This document shows positions 25,135 to 40,604 of a DNA stretch of 58,427 nt, one piece after another. The translations under genes were made by a program, and so were the position numbers. Each line of letters opens with the position of its first letter. Positions within the stretch are counted from its first letter, which is position 1. The stretch covers positions 2,283,158 through 2,341,584 of the forward strand of contig CM074816.1 of the NCBI GenBank assembly GCA_037447605.1, read 5' to 3'. The notes under the pieces are model-generated. The model saw only the letters and a list, made by a program, of their open reading frames with translations. It was not told the DNA's origin and ran no database searches. This DNA comes from Zygnema circumcarinatum (Eukaryota > Streptophyta > Zygnematophyceae > Zygnematales > Zygnemataceae).

Positions 25135-25783
25135 TCATTGGTTCATGTTCGAATCGCTGCGGCGGTCCGTCAAACTGTCGTTGAACTGCGGGCGGTTGCG
25201 GCACATGCTCACTTGGCGGCCCAACTCGTCGATGTGCGACTGCAGCTGCTTGTTCTCGATTTCAAGGCGATGGTTCTCGGCTGTTATGTCCATCACCATC
25301 TGCACATCATCATCATCATCATCATCATCATCAGTTGCTACGCAAACATGCAGAGTTGCACTCTATGACAGGCTCAATAATCGCATGCGAATGTCACTTT
25401 CTAAACTTCTCTCGAACCAAAATTGAAGCAAGAGTAGAGCATACATGCCTGTGTGGAAGGGGCGGGGGGAGGGAGAGCGGGGGCAGGACAGGGAGAGGGG
25501 GAGAGGGACAGAGAGAGAGAGAGGGAGAGAGAGGGCCTGGGGAAAGAAACCTTGAACCCTAATCCCAGTCCGCCAGGCCCACCCTCAAACCCTAAACCCG
25601 CTAAACCCTGAGCCCCTCCCTCCCTCCCTCCCCCCGTACCTTATCCGTCCTGCGCTCCACCCGGGGCGCCACGTGGCGCTCCTGCTGCCGCGCCACGTGG
25701 CGGCTCTCCAGCCTCTGCCAGTCGCGGTGCGCCGTCAGCATCAACAGCAGCAGAATGGTTCCGAGCGTCGCGCGCCGCGTCAT
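25135..25783 (-). CDS. Small signal-anchored coiled-coil protein, 2 exons, unknown function
   Basis: Exons 25783-25640 and 25299-25135 (reverse strand) join in phase 0 to 102 residues. The N-terminus MTRRATLGTILLLLMLTAHR has basic residues followed by a short hydrophobic segment of about 14 residues, fitting a signal anchor or signal peptide. A basic stretch with HVAR and HVAP repeats follows; its DNA contains two GCCACGTGGC palindromes. Exon 2 (MVMDITAENHRLEIENKQLQ onward) is a strongly charged coiled coil of about 30 residues, ending in a polar tail and TGA. The intron ends in a (GAT)n run directly before the acceptor and starts with a GA-rich tract. I do not recognise a family. It faces xylose isomerase across a shared 656-bp promoter region. 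The two-exon model is supported by phase and splice motifs only. Confidence 0.55.
25305..25333. repeat. (ATC)n trinucleotide microsatellite
   Basis: About nine copies of CAT/ATC lie directly upstream of the acceptor of the small reverse-strand gene's second exon. Confidence 0.9.
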
Positions 25784-26439
25784 TCTGCCACGCGGCGGGC
25801 TCACAGAATGCCACGTGTCACGAGGGCTGACACATGGCACCTGAGATGACACTGGAGTGACACGTGGCTGGATGGCAGTTTCGGGCCATGCGGAGGGAGG
25901 GGGAGTGCCACAAAAGGACAAAGTACCGTACGGAGGGCGAGCACCCTTACGGATGACTTTCATGTACGGAATGCCGTCAAGTCGGTATAGTATCGAGGCA
26001 TCTAATTCGACATATCTCGATATTTATATCGATATATGTGCAGTATTGTGTTCCGTACAGTATGTGTTCATCACAATTCACAATCTGTTGTGTACGGATG
26101 GACTGTACGGGTATGTTCGGGAGGCCTCCCTTTTCCAGCCTTTCCTCCTGGGGGGCCGCATCCAGCTGTTCGCGCCTTCACTCGCGGACGCCGGCGCAGA
26201 CCGGGGGAGGGTAACCCACAAATACCTTCAGAAAATGAAGATTTTTAGAGTCTAACAAAGCGAAATTAGTTGCTGAGTTAATAAAAAAAAAATAAAAAAA
26301 TAAAATGCAAGCATAATTTCTTGTGGGAATTTTCCCGTATTAATGGTCTTCTTCGTCATCTTGGAAACTGATTAATTTCAAACTTTCGCAGCTGCCGGCT
26401 CGGGAGCGCGTCTCCTTGCCAGAGGCGCCACGTGGCAAC
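25784..26439. promoter_or_regulatory. Candidate bidirectional promoter with clustered GTAC words
   Basis: The head-to-head gap between the small coiled-coil gene and xylose isomerase. Between 25923 and 26110 there are repeated GTACGG/CCGTAC words (25923-25933, 25964-25969, 26053-26058, 26092-26097, 26105-26110). CACGTG-like words occur near 25812 and 25859, and a GCCACGTGGC lies just before the xylose isomerase ATG. GTAC is the core of the copper-response element bound by SBP-domain factors in Chlamydomonas; whether that applies here is unknown. Confidence 0.45.
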
Positions 26440-27875
26440 ATGAGGAACGGCCACGTGGCAGTGAATGCGTTGGCAGTCGTCGCGCTGGTCCTCCTGTCGT
26501 GTTCGGACTGGCGGACAGCTGGCGCGGTGGGCGCACCTCTCGCGGGCGGGAGGGAGAAGGGCGGGAAGACAGAGGGAGAGGGGGGGGAGGGAGAGAGAGA
26601 GAGGGGGGAGGAGAGAGGGAGAGACAGACAGAGAGAGATGGGGAGAGAGAGACACCAGAGAGAGCGAGAGAGAGAGGAATCGAGAGGGGGAGAGAACCAA
26701 GTCCTCATAACCCCATCAGTTAATTTTTCCTTTTTTTTCTGGTGCAAGAATTCGAAATTCACAAATTCGAAATTACCCCTCGTGCATGCGTGATTCTGTT
26801 AATGCTGAGAATAAATTTCAATTGTACCCTGTCCTTAAGTTCTCAACTGCCTACAGATATTTTCAAAAGAAGGGCAAATGCCAAATGCCATCACTTCAAC
26901 AGGCAAACGAACTTAGAAAAAAATTGCTGGCATTTTCTTTGACCGCTTGAACAAGATCATTTTTTCTCACCATTCGCGATAATTAGGGGATCTTTACTTT
27001 CGCCTTCCGATGTGAAACGCGTGCAAACAGGTGAGCCCAGGAAAAAGTTTTGAGGATGTTCAAAAAGAATCTCTCGAGGAGGAGCTTCATTTGAAGGCCG
27101 AGGGGTCACAAGTAGGCCCCCCTCTCTCTCTCTCTCTCTCTTTCTCTGTCTCTCTCTCTCGGGCACTCTTTCTCCCTCACTCTCATTCTTTTCTACTTTA
27201 TCTGTTTCTTGTAATTTCATTATCAGCCTTATTTTCTTAATGCTCATATTAATAAGCGAGCCATTTGCATGGCAGGCATGCGGGTGGAATCCGAGCCTCG
27301 CTGAAAACACCGAATGGGAAGGCGAGTTTTTTCCAAACATTTCGGAGATAAAGTACGAGGTGGGTACTTTTTACTTTTTCTAATTCCCCTTACTGCTCTG
27401 GGATATGCCGAAACCTGGAATAGGATTTATTAAAATAAAGGGCCTTCCATATTTTCCTTTACAATGTGGACCTCTGGCTGAGCCTGCAGGGCCCGGGCAG
27501 CAAAAATGTTTTCGCGTATAGGTACTACAATGCAGATGAAAAGATTTTGGGTCGCCCCATGAAGGTGCGCTTTTTTGACTCAGAGCTTTTGCCTTTGTTT
27601 CAAAATTCACCTCCAAAAGTAAAAATAAAGGAAGCATCCCTAAAGTCTAAATTTTGTTTCCTTGCAGAGCCTCCCTACAGTAGCTGCTAGCCTGCCAGGG
27701 CAGCACTAAAAGTTTCGCACGTGGGACGGGGGCTCAGGATTGGCTGCGGTTCAGCGTGGCGTTCTGGCACACGTTCCGCGGAGACGGAGGGGACCCCTTC
27801 GGTTCGCCCTCCAAAAAGTGGCCATGGGAGGATGGGACCAACTCGCTGGCCATGGCCTTCCGGAGGAGTCAGTAC

Positions 27876-27919
<44 letters not shown>

Positions 27920-30900
27920 AATCTCTTTCTCTCTGTTTCCTTTACTCTCCCTCTCTCTGTTTACTCTCTCCAACCACACTTCCCTCCTCTCCCCATCCGT
28001 CCTCCCTCTCTCCCTCTCTCTTTCTCTCTGTTTCCATGTCTCTCTCTCTGTTTCTCTCTCTCCAACCACACTTCCCCTCCTCTCCCCATCCTTCCTCGCT
28101 CACTCCCTCTCTCTTTCTCTATGTTTCCATCTCTCTCTCTCTGTTTCTCTCTCTCCAACCACACTTCCTTCCTCTCCCCGTCCCTCGCCCTCTCTCCCTC
28201 TCTCTTTCTCTCTGTTTCCATCTCTCTCTCTGTTTCTCTCTCTCCAACCACACTTCCTTCCTCTCCCCGTCCCTCGCCCTCTCTCCCTCTCTCTTTCTCT
28301 CTGTTTCCATCTCTCTCTCTCTCTGTTTCTCTCTCTGTTTCTCTCTCTTCAACCCCACTTCCCTCTCCCACTCCCTCTCTCCCTCTGCCCCTCTCTCCCT
28401 CTCTCTCTCTCTCTGACAGCGGTGGGAGAGGGCGCGCAGTGAGAGCGAACTTCGAGTTTCTGCGCAAGCTCAGGGCGGAGCGATGGTGCTTCCACGACCG
28501 CGATATTGCTCCAGAGGGAGCCACTCTCGCGGTAGGCTTGACTCACCTTGACTCGCGTTGACCCTCGTTGACTCGCATTGACCCGCCTTGACTCGCGTTG
28601 ACCTGGCCAATGCAAAGCACGCCGACTAGACAGCAGCACGCCTGCATTTGGGGTATGTTTGTTATTTCCATTTTCATGGAGGAGAGGGTTGCAAATGGGG
28701 TGCAGGAAACAAACGCAAACCTCGACAAAGTGGTGGCCCTCGCTAAAGAGCTGCAGGTAAGAGTAAAGGAGTCTCCGGACCGCGCTCTTTGGGGTCTTGT
28801 GGTCCTTTGAAAACGAAGAAATCATTTTCTGCCTTGTGTCTGTTGACTCTTTGCAGAATGAGACAAACATTCGTCCGCTATGGGGCACAGCGCAACTCTT
28901 CAAACACCCACGCTACATGCACGGTGCTGCCACCAGGTTGGTCCTCTCTCTCACCCTCCCGTCCCCCCCACTCCTTCCCCTCCTCTCCCTCCCCTGTCAT
29001 CCCTCCCTTCCCCCCTGCCTCCTTTTCTCAAAGCCTCCCTCCCCTTCCTCCCTCCCCTCCCTCCCCCTCCTCCCCCCTGCTTCCCTCCCTCCCCTCCCTT
29101 CCCTCCCTCCCCCCCGCCTCTCTCCTTCCCCTCCCTCCCCCCTGTCACCCTGCCTCCCTCCCCTCCCTCCCCTCCCTCCCATCCCTCCCCCCTGCCACTC
29201 TGCCTTCCTCCCCTCCCTCCTCCCCGCCCCTTCACCTCCCCTCCCTCCCTCCCCCCTCTCCCTCCCNNNNNNNNNNCACCTCCCCTCCCTCCCTCCCCCC
29301 TCTCCCTCCCTCCCCCTCCCTCTCTCTCCCTCACCCCCCCTCCCTCCCCTCCCCCGTGTGCCGCAGTCCGGAGGCCTCCGTGTTCGCGTACGGCGCCGCG
29401 CAAGTGAAGAAGGCGATGGAGGTGACCGCCGCGTTCCATGTGACGGAGGGCTGTTGGGGATTACGGCGGAACTGAACGGACCCGCCAGAGGGGCATGCAT
29501 TACACGCAATACCTTGAAAGTCTTTTTTTTTTTTCCTTCTTTTTGTGTTCGGGCAGGTAACGCACGAGCTCGGAGGAGAGAATTACGTTTTTTGGGGAGG
29601 GAGGGAGGGCTACCAGTCGCTGCTCAATACTGACCTCAAGCAGGAGCTTGACCACATGGTAAGGCCATTCTTATTATTATTTTTTTTTTCAGTTTCTTTT
29701 GTTTTGTTTCTGGGATATGAACGTAAGAGAGTTCATAAAAAAAAAAAAAAATAAAATAAAAGAATTGTAAAAAAAAAAATAAGCTTATTGAGTTGGTGTC
29801 GGGTTGTATGTGAATTCAGGCTCTGTTTTTACGGATGGCGGCAGACTACAAGAAAGCAATAGGTTTCAAAGGTGCTCCGAACGCGTTCTATGCTCCGCCG
29901 CACAGTTCTGTTCTGTTCCGAATCAGTTTGAAATTTCTGTTTCTGTTTTCCGTTTCATTTTCCGTGTTTCAAACACGAGTCTGTTTCGGGCATGTTTAGG
30001 GATTTTGCTTCTCGAGCCGAAGCCGCAAGAGCCAACGAAGCATCAGTAGGTGCCACGTGGACCATCGCTTGACCTGACTTGACTTGACTTGCCTGTCTGA
30101 CTGGACTTGTCTCGAGTGTCGTCACTTGACTTGAATTAGTTTTATGTTATTGATTTGCCTTGCCTTTTTATTTGACTTGACTTGACTTGTCTTGACCACG
30201 CTTCAGCTCCTTTTTGAGCCGTTTTTAACCATCAATTGTCCCATCAGTGGCTCGAATGGACAAGGTAAATATCATTACAATTTTTTTTGGGTCTGCAGTC
30301 AATGAAATTAGGCGTCTAGTTAAATACATTTTTTGCGATTTTTTTTCTCACGTGCGATGTGGAGGGGCTGTTTTTGTAAATAATTAGATACGATTGGGAC
30401 GCTTCTACCACGATGGCATTTCTTGGCCGGTACGGACTTGCAGGTAAAATGCCCCTTCCCCTTTTTTTTTTTTTTTTTTTTTTTTGGACAGTTCAATTCT
30501 TTTATTCTTTGAATTGGGCGATGGTGATATTGACCAGATAATTTTTTGCGACTTTGCTTCAGACGAGTTCAAATTGAACATCGAATGCAATCACGCCACG
30601 CTTTCAGGCCACAGGTGAAAGAATTTTTTAGCATTTTTTTAATGTATCATTGGAGGTCATAAACGTAATTACTTTTCCAACTTTTACGGGCTCTGGATTA
30701 CTGAAAAAGTTGTCATTCGATGTTTTTTTTTTCATGAGTTTGATGTGTAAAGAAGGGAGTTTGTATTGAGTTGATTTTTTCATTTCTAAAAAATGAAAAG
30801 GAATGGTTTGGTTTGTTTGTTTCTGACAGCTGTCACCATGAGCTCGAAATTTCCCGAATTTACGGAATGCTCGGAAATATTGATGCCAATACAGGGGACC

Positions 30901-32566
30901 CCCAAACTGGTAATTGCTCTTCCGCAAGAATTGCTACGCATAAAAAAAGAAAAATCAAAGTCTTGATTATGAAGACAGAATATTATGGCGCTTTTTTTTT
31001 CAAACCGAAGTTTGTGAATGACGAATTTCTCTCCATTTCTACTTCCCCTTCTTTTTTTTTTTTTTTTTTTTTTTTTTTGTGTTGTGGGGATTTGGCAGGT
31101 TGGGACACGGACCAGTTCCTTTTGGACCCAACGGAAGCGACCCTTTTCATGCTCTCCGTTGTGAAGAATGTGCGCACAACGGAGCCGTTCCATGTGGCCT
31201 TCAGACCGTTCTGTTCCGTTTTTTTCTAAATGCATGCCTTTTCTTCTAAATTGCATGGATTCAGGCACTTATTTTTTCCTTTATTTATTATTTTTATTGA
31301 TGCTTTTGAGAGGGAGGGGTGGGGGAGCAGGGGGGGTTAGCTCCCGGCGGAATCAACTTCGATGCAAAATTGTATTTACAAATTTCCTCCTATTCCCCAT
31401 ATTGTAGTTCAAGTTTCATGGCAGGTTTTGACTTTTTAGTGACTGCGAAATGTTTGATGGAAAAGACCATCTTAGCGCGGCTCCGTGATGTCGATCATGG
31501 CGGACGTACAGTGCAGGGGGTGATGCAGGCGATGCCATAAGTGATGTAGCGGCTGCCACGTGATGATGCAGGAGGAGGGAGAGTGTGGATGTGGAGGACC
31601 TCTTCCTCGCTCACATCGGAGCCATGGATGCGCTCGCAAGGGGCCTTCGCAACGCCGCAAAGATCGTTGAGGTCTCTCTCTCTCTCTCTCTCTCTCTCCC
31701 CTCCCTCCCTCCCTCCCTCTCCCTGTTTTTCTTTCCTTTCCACCTTCTCCCTACTTTCCTCTCCATTTTTTCGGTCCCATCTCTCTCTTCCAGTCCCCAC
31801 TCCCCTTCCCTCTCCCTCCCCTTCCCTTGTCCTTTTCCCAGTGCATTGACACGTGGCAAGCGCTGAGTGGAGCAGGATGGCGCCCTGGAGCGGCTGGTAG
31901 AGGGCCGCTACAGCAGCTTCAGGGAAGGACTCGGCGCGGCCATCCACGTGGGCGGCTCGCAGCCTTGAACCCCAATCCCCCCACTTACAGCTTTCCAAAA
32001 CACAAAAATAAAATTCTGGTTTGGTTTTCGTTTCAAATTGCATAATTCAAGCGACCCTAAAGCTCCAGGAAACCCAACAAACGGAAATTCAACGAGTGCG
32101 AAACCTGCGGTGCTGTCGTCTGTGACTCCGTCCTGAACGTTTCTCTCTCCCTCTCCGTTCTCTGGCCTTTCCTCTCTCTCTCTCTCTCCCTCTCCCTCTC
32201 CCTCTCCCTCTCTCGCACCCCCTCTCCCATTCCCACTCTCCCACTCCCACTCTCCCGCCCCCTCTTCCACTCCCCCTCTCTCCCCCTTCGCAGAGTGGCA
32301 AGGCGGACTTTGTAGAGTTGGAGAAGGCGGCGTTGGAGGCGGGGGAGCCGCCTATAAAGTCGGGCAAGCAGGTGAGTCCGCAGCCATGGCGGATGGCACC
32401 TCAGAGAATTTTCTTTTTCAGAAGTTTTGTGGAATCCTGATATCACGGTGGCGCTGTTGTGGCGATGCATGGACCGTCGATGTTCCAAAAGTTGACTCTT
32501 TTTTGGTGGGTGGAGTTGGTTCTATGTCAGGAGCTTGCGGAAATACTGTTTTTCCGTTATGTGTAA
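26440..32566 (+). CDS. xylA: Xylose isomerase with N-terminal signal peptide, 21 exons
   Basis: Interconverts D-xylose and D-xylulose using two divalent metal ions. Exons: 26440-26526, 27031-27111, 27276-27359, 27490-27564, 27738-27867, 28440-28531, 28706-28756, 28857-28936, 29367-29421, 29557-29658, 29820-29871, 30000-30045, 30388-30443, 30563-30614, 30830-30909, 31099-31169, 31331-31371, 31572-31671, 31876-31947, 32294-32371, 32531-32566. All phases agree, giving 506 residues (Arabidopsis about 477). The N-terminus [20 protein letters not shown] is a signal peptide, as in plant xylose isomerases. Hallmarks are [19 protein letters not shown] (catalytic His), [54 protein letters not shown] and GGINFDAK, which supply the metal-binding Glu, His and Asp residues. 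The final exon encodes [11 protein letters not shown]. The exon 1 donor is the least certain. A 10-N assembly gap (29267-29276) lies in the intron after 28936. Confidence 0.94.
28540..28607. repeat. TTGACTCGCG-type minisatellite in a xylose isomerase intron
   Basis: About six imperfect copies of a 10-nt unit close to TTGACTCGCG. A looser related series (CTTGA/TTGACT units) recurs at about 30067-30200 in another intron of the same gene. Confidence 0.7.
29267..29276. other. Assembly gap (10 N)
   Basis: Ten N's in a pyrimidine-rich xylose isomerase intron. The 34 bases on the left (29233-29266) and right (29277-29310) are identical, so this is probably an unmerged contig overlap rather than missing sequence. 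Confidence 0.9.
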
Positions 32567-33562
32567 CAACATGGAACGGAGTGCGTGCCAGCATGAAGTC
32601 AGTTCCCCAACATTGTGCGAGAGGTTGTCATGAGGGCAACTTGGACAGTGTGAAAGCGGTTTGGGGAGTCGGGGCCGAGCCTTTGGCCGCTCACAAAATA
32701 TTGAGAGCAGTCCTGAGCAGCCCAGGTTTGTCACATTCAAATTTTGGCAATTTTGAGTTGTTGTTGTTCCGCGAGCAGTCGATCCATTCATCTCATCACA
32801 TATTATTAAGGGAATTTAGGGCATGAAGGACTTAGAAATCACGTTGTACATAAGAAATATCTTCCGGAAATTTGCTAACAAGACGACGGGGGTACGAAGA
32901 TGGGGAGATGGCGATCCGCCTGCAAAAAAGTACTCCATAAAAACGATATTTGGTGATACTGACGAAGAAATCTCCCGTTCGATTTTGCCAAGTCTGACGC
33001 GCCCAATCACCCCACAACTGCTGGAAGATGACGTCAGCAAGACCTAAGTTTATTTGCTTTAGAGCTAGGCCTAGAGCCCTACGACCTAAGGGCTGTGTTC
33101 TATGGATGGCACCGTCCCGTTTAGTTCAGAAATCTGTCCAACTACATTGCACTGTAGTACGGACCCGTATTGAACCGCCGTCATATCTGAACAACATGGA
33201 GATCACTCGCTGAGATTGGGTCCACCAAAGAAATCAAAAAACGTTGAACACTTCTCCCACGAATTTTATACCCGAACTTCCTAACTAGCTTCCGGACCAC
33301 TCGACCCTCGACCCTCTCACAGGTTCAAGGGTTGCCCACACAGGGCTCACTCGCTTGCTTCAACGCATCGCAAGTTCTATCTTCGTGATTCACCAGCCCC
33401 CACTAATCAATAAACGCTAAAAAAAAAGAAAAGTCCTACTATTAAAACATGCCTCCATCCCCTCTCCGAATTTCTCTAGTATTTCCTGTTACTTGCGGTT
33501 GCCCTTTGTTCAATGAGATGAGGATTGAAGGTCTTCCTAGCAGTGACCGACGACAGGCTCCT
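32567..33562. other. Intergenic region between convergent xylose isomerase and CDPK
   Basis: It should hold both 3' UTRs. An open frame on each strand around 32820-33045 reaches about 74 codons, but neither resembles a known family. I see no splice-linked exon. Confidence 0.45.
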
Positions 33563-37773
<4,211 letters not shown>

Positions 37774-39408
37774 TAAAATGTTCAGCTTGCGACAAATACT
37801 GTGACCGATGAAATCATTCATGTGCAAAATATTTCTGTACATGTTGTTATAAAAAATATTAACTGTTGGATTTTTCGTTTTTTTGCTCAGCATTCAATGC
37901 AAAACACAATCGAATCCTACACAGAAAAAAAGATACTGGTTTTTTTCTCTTTCTTTTTGAAATTTCAATGGTCGACACTTACATTAAGGAAACTCATTCA
38001 GCTCACGTTAAAGACGGGTAAAGAGAGGGAACTGAAAGGAGGTAGAGAGGGGAGAGAGAGAGCGAGAGAAGTGGATATGGGAGAGAGAGAACAGAGGAGC
38101 ATAGAGAGCAAGTCGAGAAAGGAAAAGAACTTTGTAAATGCTCCCTCACTCTCCCTCTCAGCCTCTCGGACCCCCTCTTCACTCTCACAATCTATCTCTC
38201 TCTCACTCTCTCACACTGTTCCCGCACTCTCCGTATGCGCTACAATTCGGCCAGAGATCTCACATCCGTGACGACAGACATCACAAGAGGGACCTCTCCT
38301 GCGCCTCCTCTCTCGCGCACAGGCGCCGGCTTCTGCGGAGACTGCGATTCCTAGTTTTAGGGTTACCGAGATGCGGCACGAAGGCTCCCGATGTGGACCC
38401 GCAAAGGTGCTTGAATTAAGAAATAGAGGTGAAGAGAGCGGAAGGGAGGGAGAGAGGGAGGGCAAGAGAGAGGGAGGGGGAGAGAGTCAGACAAAAGGCG
38501 GGGCAGGAGGGGGTAAATATTAAGGACTGAAGTGTGGGAGACGCAAACGACGGAACTAGAAGAAAGGTTCTAGTCATGACCACTCGGCGCAGGGCAGGAC
38601 ATGACCATGACCGGGTCGCCGCGACTCAGGACCATCGCCGTGACCTTGCAAAACATTGCAAAGTTTGTGCTCAGAGGGTCATCATGACCAGTCGCAGAAG
38701 GTCCCGCCTAGGAATGGGATTCGGCCCCCACGTCATGACCCCGGACATGACTTTTGTTTCCCATGACCGCCACCTCGGATCAGAACTCGGTCAAAGTGCG
38801 GAATTTCCTCCGAGGGTCGCTGCTTGGAAGCTTCGGGAGGGTACGGCTGCGTTTTCATTGGTTGGACTTCAACTCTGTCCAACTTTTGCTGACGTGGTTC
38901 AACTTTGCTGATGTCACCTCACTCGTGTGGAAAGTTGAAGTCCAGTAAGTTTGAAGCTGGTTGCAAACTTCGGTTCGGGGTTCAAAACTTTTCGCCTCAG
39001 TTTGCAACTCGGGGCTTCAAACGGTTGCAGAACGTTAGACCAAAGTCACCAAGTGATGGAATGGTTGCAACCATTTATTGGCTGATCAAGACAACCATTG
39101 CCAATGGTTGCAGTCATTGGCTTCAATAGTTGACACCCATTGCCCGGTTAAGCAATTGGCACCAATGGTTGGGCCAATGGTTGCCAATCCCATGGTTAGA
39201 GCTGTTCAACCTTTCTATTCTTGCAGTCCTTCCCATTTCTCTATGTTTCACATCGAACACCAATACAGTTCCACAAGATGGTGCTTCCAAATTACTGTAT
39301 CGACACGCCAGCCTTTCGTAACGATATATCGTCTGGAACTTTACGATACGATATTGCCGCGATACGGAATATTCAAACAAAGCAGATATTTCGTTCCTAG
39401 GGCGAGCG

Positions 39409-39693
39409 AGCGCATGCGCTTAAACAAAGAGGCCGCATTGGGAACTCGCCTGTTTGGGCAGCACCTACGGAAAAATGGCGGCAGGAGGGTTCTTTCTGAC
39501 CTTTCCGGTATTTTTGATCAACGAGAGGGTGTTGTGTGACTTCTGGGTAAACTTGGGGTTCTGAATTCGGCGTTCAAAAGTGCTCATGTTCATGGAAGCA
39601 TCTTGCTCGGCCAGTCCGTGCTCTCTTGGTTGCAGACGACTGAACTTTTTTTTTTTTTTTTTTTTTTTGTACTGAAGTACGCGTTCTATTAGT
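39409..39693. repeat. Dispersed repeat, copy A
   Basis: Similar to 56712-57115. Shared landmarks are AGCGCATGC.CTTAAACA, a block reading TTTGGG.AGCACCTACGG, then GATCAACGAGAGGGTGTT, ACTTCTGGGTAAACTTGGGG, GGCGTTCAAAAGTGCTC and CATCTTGCTCGGCCAGTCC. This copy contains a T24-like homopolymer run near 39645-39668. Confidence 0.8.
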
Positions 39694-39716
39694 GACGCGG
39701 ACACGCGGCAATCCAT

Positions 39717-39792
39717 GAGCCCCCCTCCTCCAACTCCACCTCCCAGCCCCCCTCCTCCGACTCCACCTCCCAGCCCCCCTCCTCCAACTCCA
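39717..39792. repeat. 27-bp tandem repeat, about 3 copies
   Basis: Units read roughly AGCCCCCCTCCTCCAACTCC plus ACCTCCC, with a single A/G variant between copies. It would encode Gly/Glu-rich repeats on the reverse strand, but I see no gene. Confidence 0.8.
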
Positions 39793-40097
39793 TGGTTTGA
39801 GGCCGAATGTGATGATTCAATTCGTGGTGCTTTGAAAAGTGTGCGCGTATCCTTTTGAAGCAAGTGCGCATACCCATCCCGAGCTCGGCGCCGGGCGGTG
39901 CGCGCACACCCCTCAGAGGCGGAGAACAGTTCGCTGCCAGTTCCGCGTCGCAGCGCACGGAGGGATTGGCGGAGGCCACATGGCGGAACACGGCTTCGGC
40001 AGTTCCGTTGTGATGTACGGACTGGAAAAGCTGGGACCACAGTCAACAGTCCTCATATTTTCGCCATGGTTTTGGCAAATATGAGGCGAAAATATTA

Positions 40098-40373
40098 GGG
40101 GGAGTCAGACCTTGACCATCGCCCGCGGAATTGGAAGATTCCGCCGGCGGAAAGGTATTGATTTCGATTGCAGAATTCGGTTCGGAAACTGCGGCTCCCC
40201 CGAACCTGTCTGTCCCGTCCGTACTTCGAAATAGGTTACAAAAATGAGATATAGGCTCGGCGCCCGAGCCTGTCGAACGTCCATTTTTGGCGAAAAAGGC
40301 CTGCCGTACAACGCGGAATTGGCCCGACGGGCTCGCGGAATTAGTTTGGCGATGGACAAGGTCTGACTCCCCC
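40098..40373. mobile_element. MITE, 276 bp, TA target duplication
   Basis: The ends are inverted repeats: GGGGGAGTCAGACCTTG at 40098-40114 and its complement at the right end, extending to 25 of 26 matches. The element is flanked by TA at 40096-40097 and 40374-40375. It has no coding capacity. TIR plus TA duplication fits a non-autonomous Tc1/mariner-type element. Confidence 0.82.
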
Positions 40374-40493
40374 TATTGATTTTTGCAAATAGATGGTTCG
40401 TGTTACCAATTGACGGGTGGTATTGTTAGAGTTCATGTTGGACCGTACGTATCGTACCGTACCATATCGTACCGCATCGTACCGTGTCGTTCA

Positions 40494-40604
40494 GTATCGT
40501 GTCGTATCGGAGCCAAGAAGGAAGGAAAGACGAGCGAGCGCCTCTTACGGTATCGTGTCGTATCGGAGCCAAGAAGGAGGAAAGACGAGCGAGCGCCTCT
40601 TACG
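40494..40604. repeat. Tandem pair of about 55 bp, preceded by TACCG-type repeats
   Basis: Two consecutive units begin GTATCGTGTCGTATCGGAGC and end GCGCCTCTTACG, differing by one indel (AAGGAAGG versus AAGGAGG). Upstream, 40443-40493 is an imperfect run of CGTACCGTATCG-like words. The pair recurs at 42588 because of the false duplication. Confidence 0.85.

Larger units (their letters stand above)
37774..40097. other. Gene-free, repeat-rich region upstream of CDPK
   Basis: It starts with the CDPK upstream region (GA/CT tracts at 37490-37550 and 38020-38220). Around 38570-38770 is a zone of repeated CATGACC-like words, and at 39060-39190 repeated CCAATGGTTG-like words. A dispersed repeat follows at 39409-39693 and a short tandem repeat at about 39717-39792. 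I see no supportable gene. Confidence 0.5.

Noticed and set aside
27721-28561. Three overlapping frames of 228-273 codons
   Set aside because: They are one xylose isomerase exon read through into a (CT)n intron; the true exon ends at 27867.
28789-29633. Long Pro/Ser/Leu frames crossing the N gap
   Set aside because: Read-through of the pyrimidine-rich intron between xylose isomerase exons 28857-28936 and 29367-29421.
32820-33047. Opposed 74-codon frames between xylose isomerase and CDPK
   Set aside because: No family similarity and no splice context; probably chance open frames in the 3' flanks.
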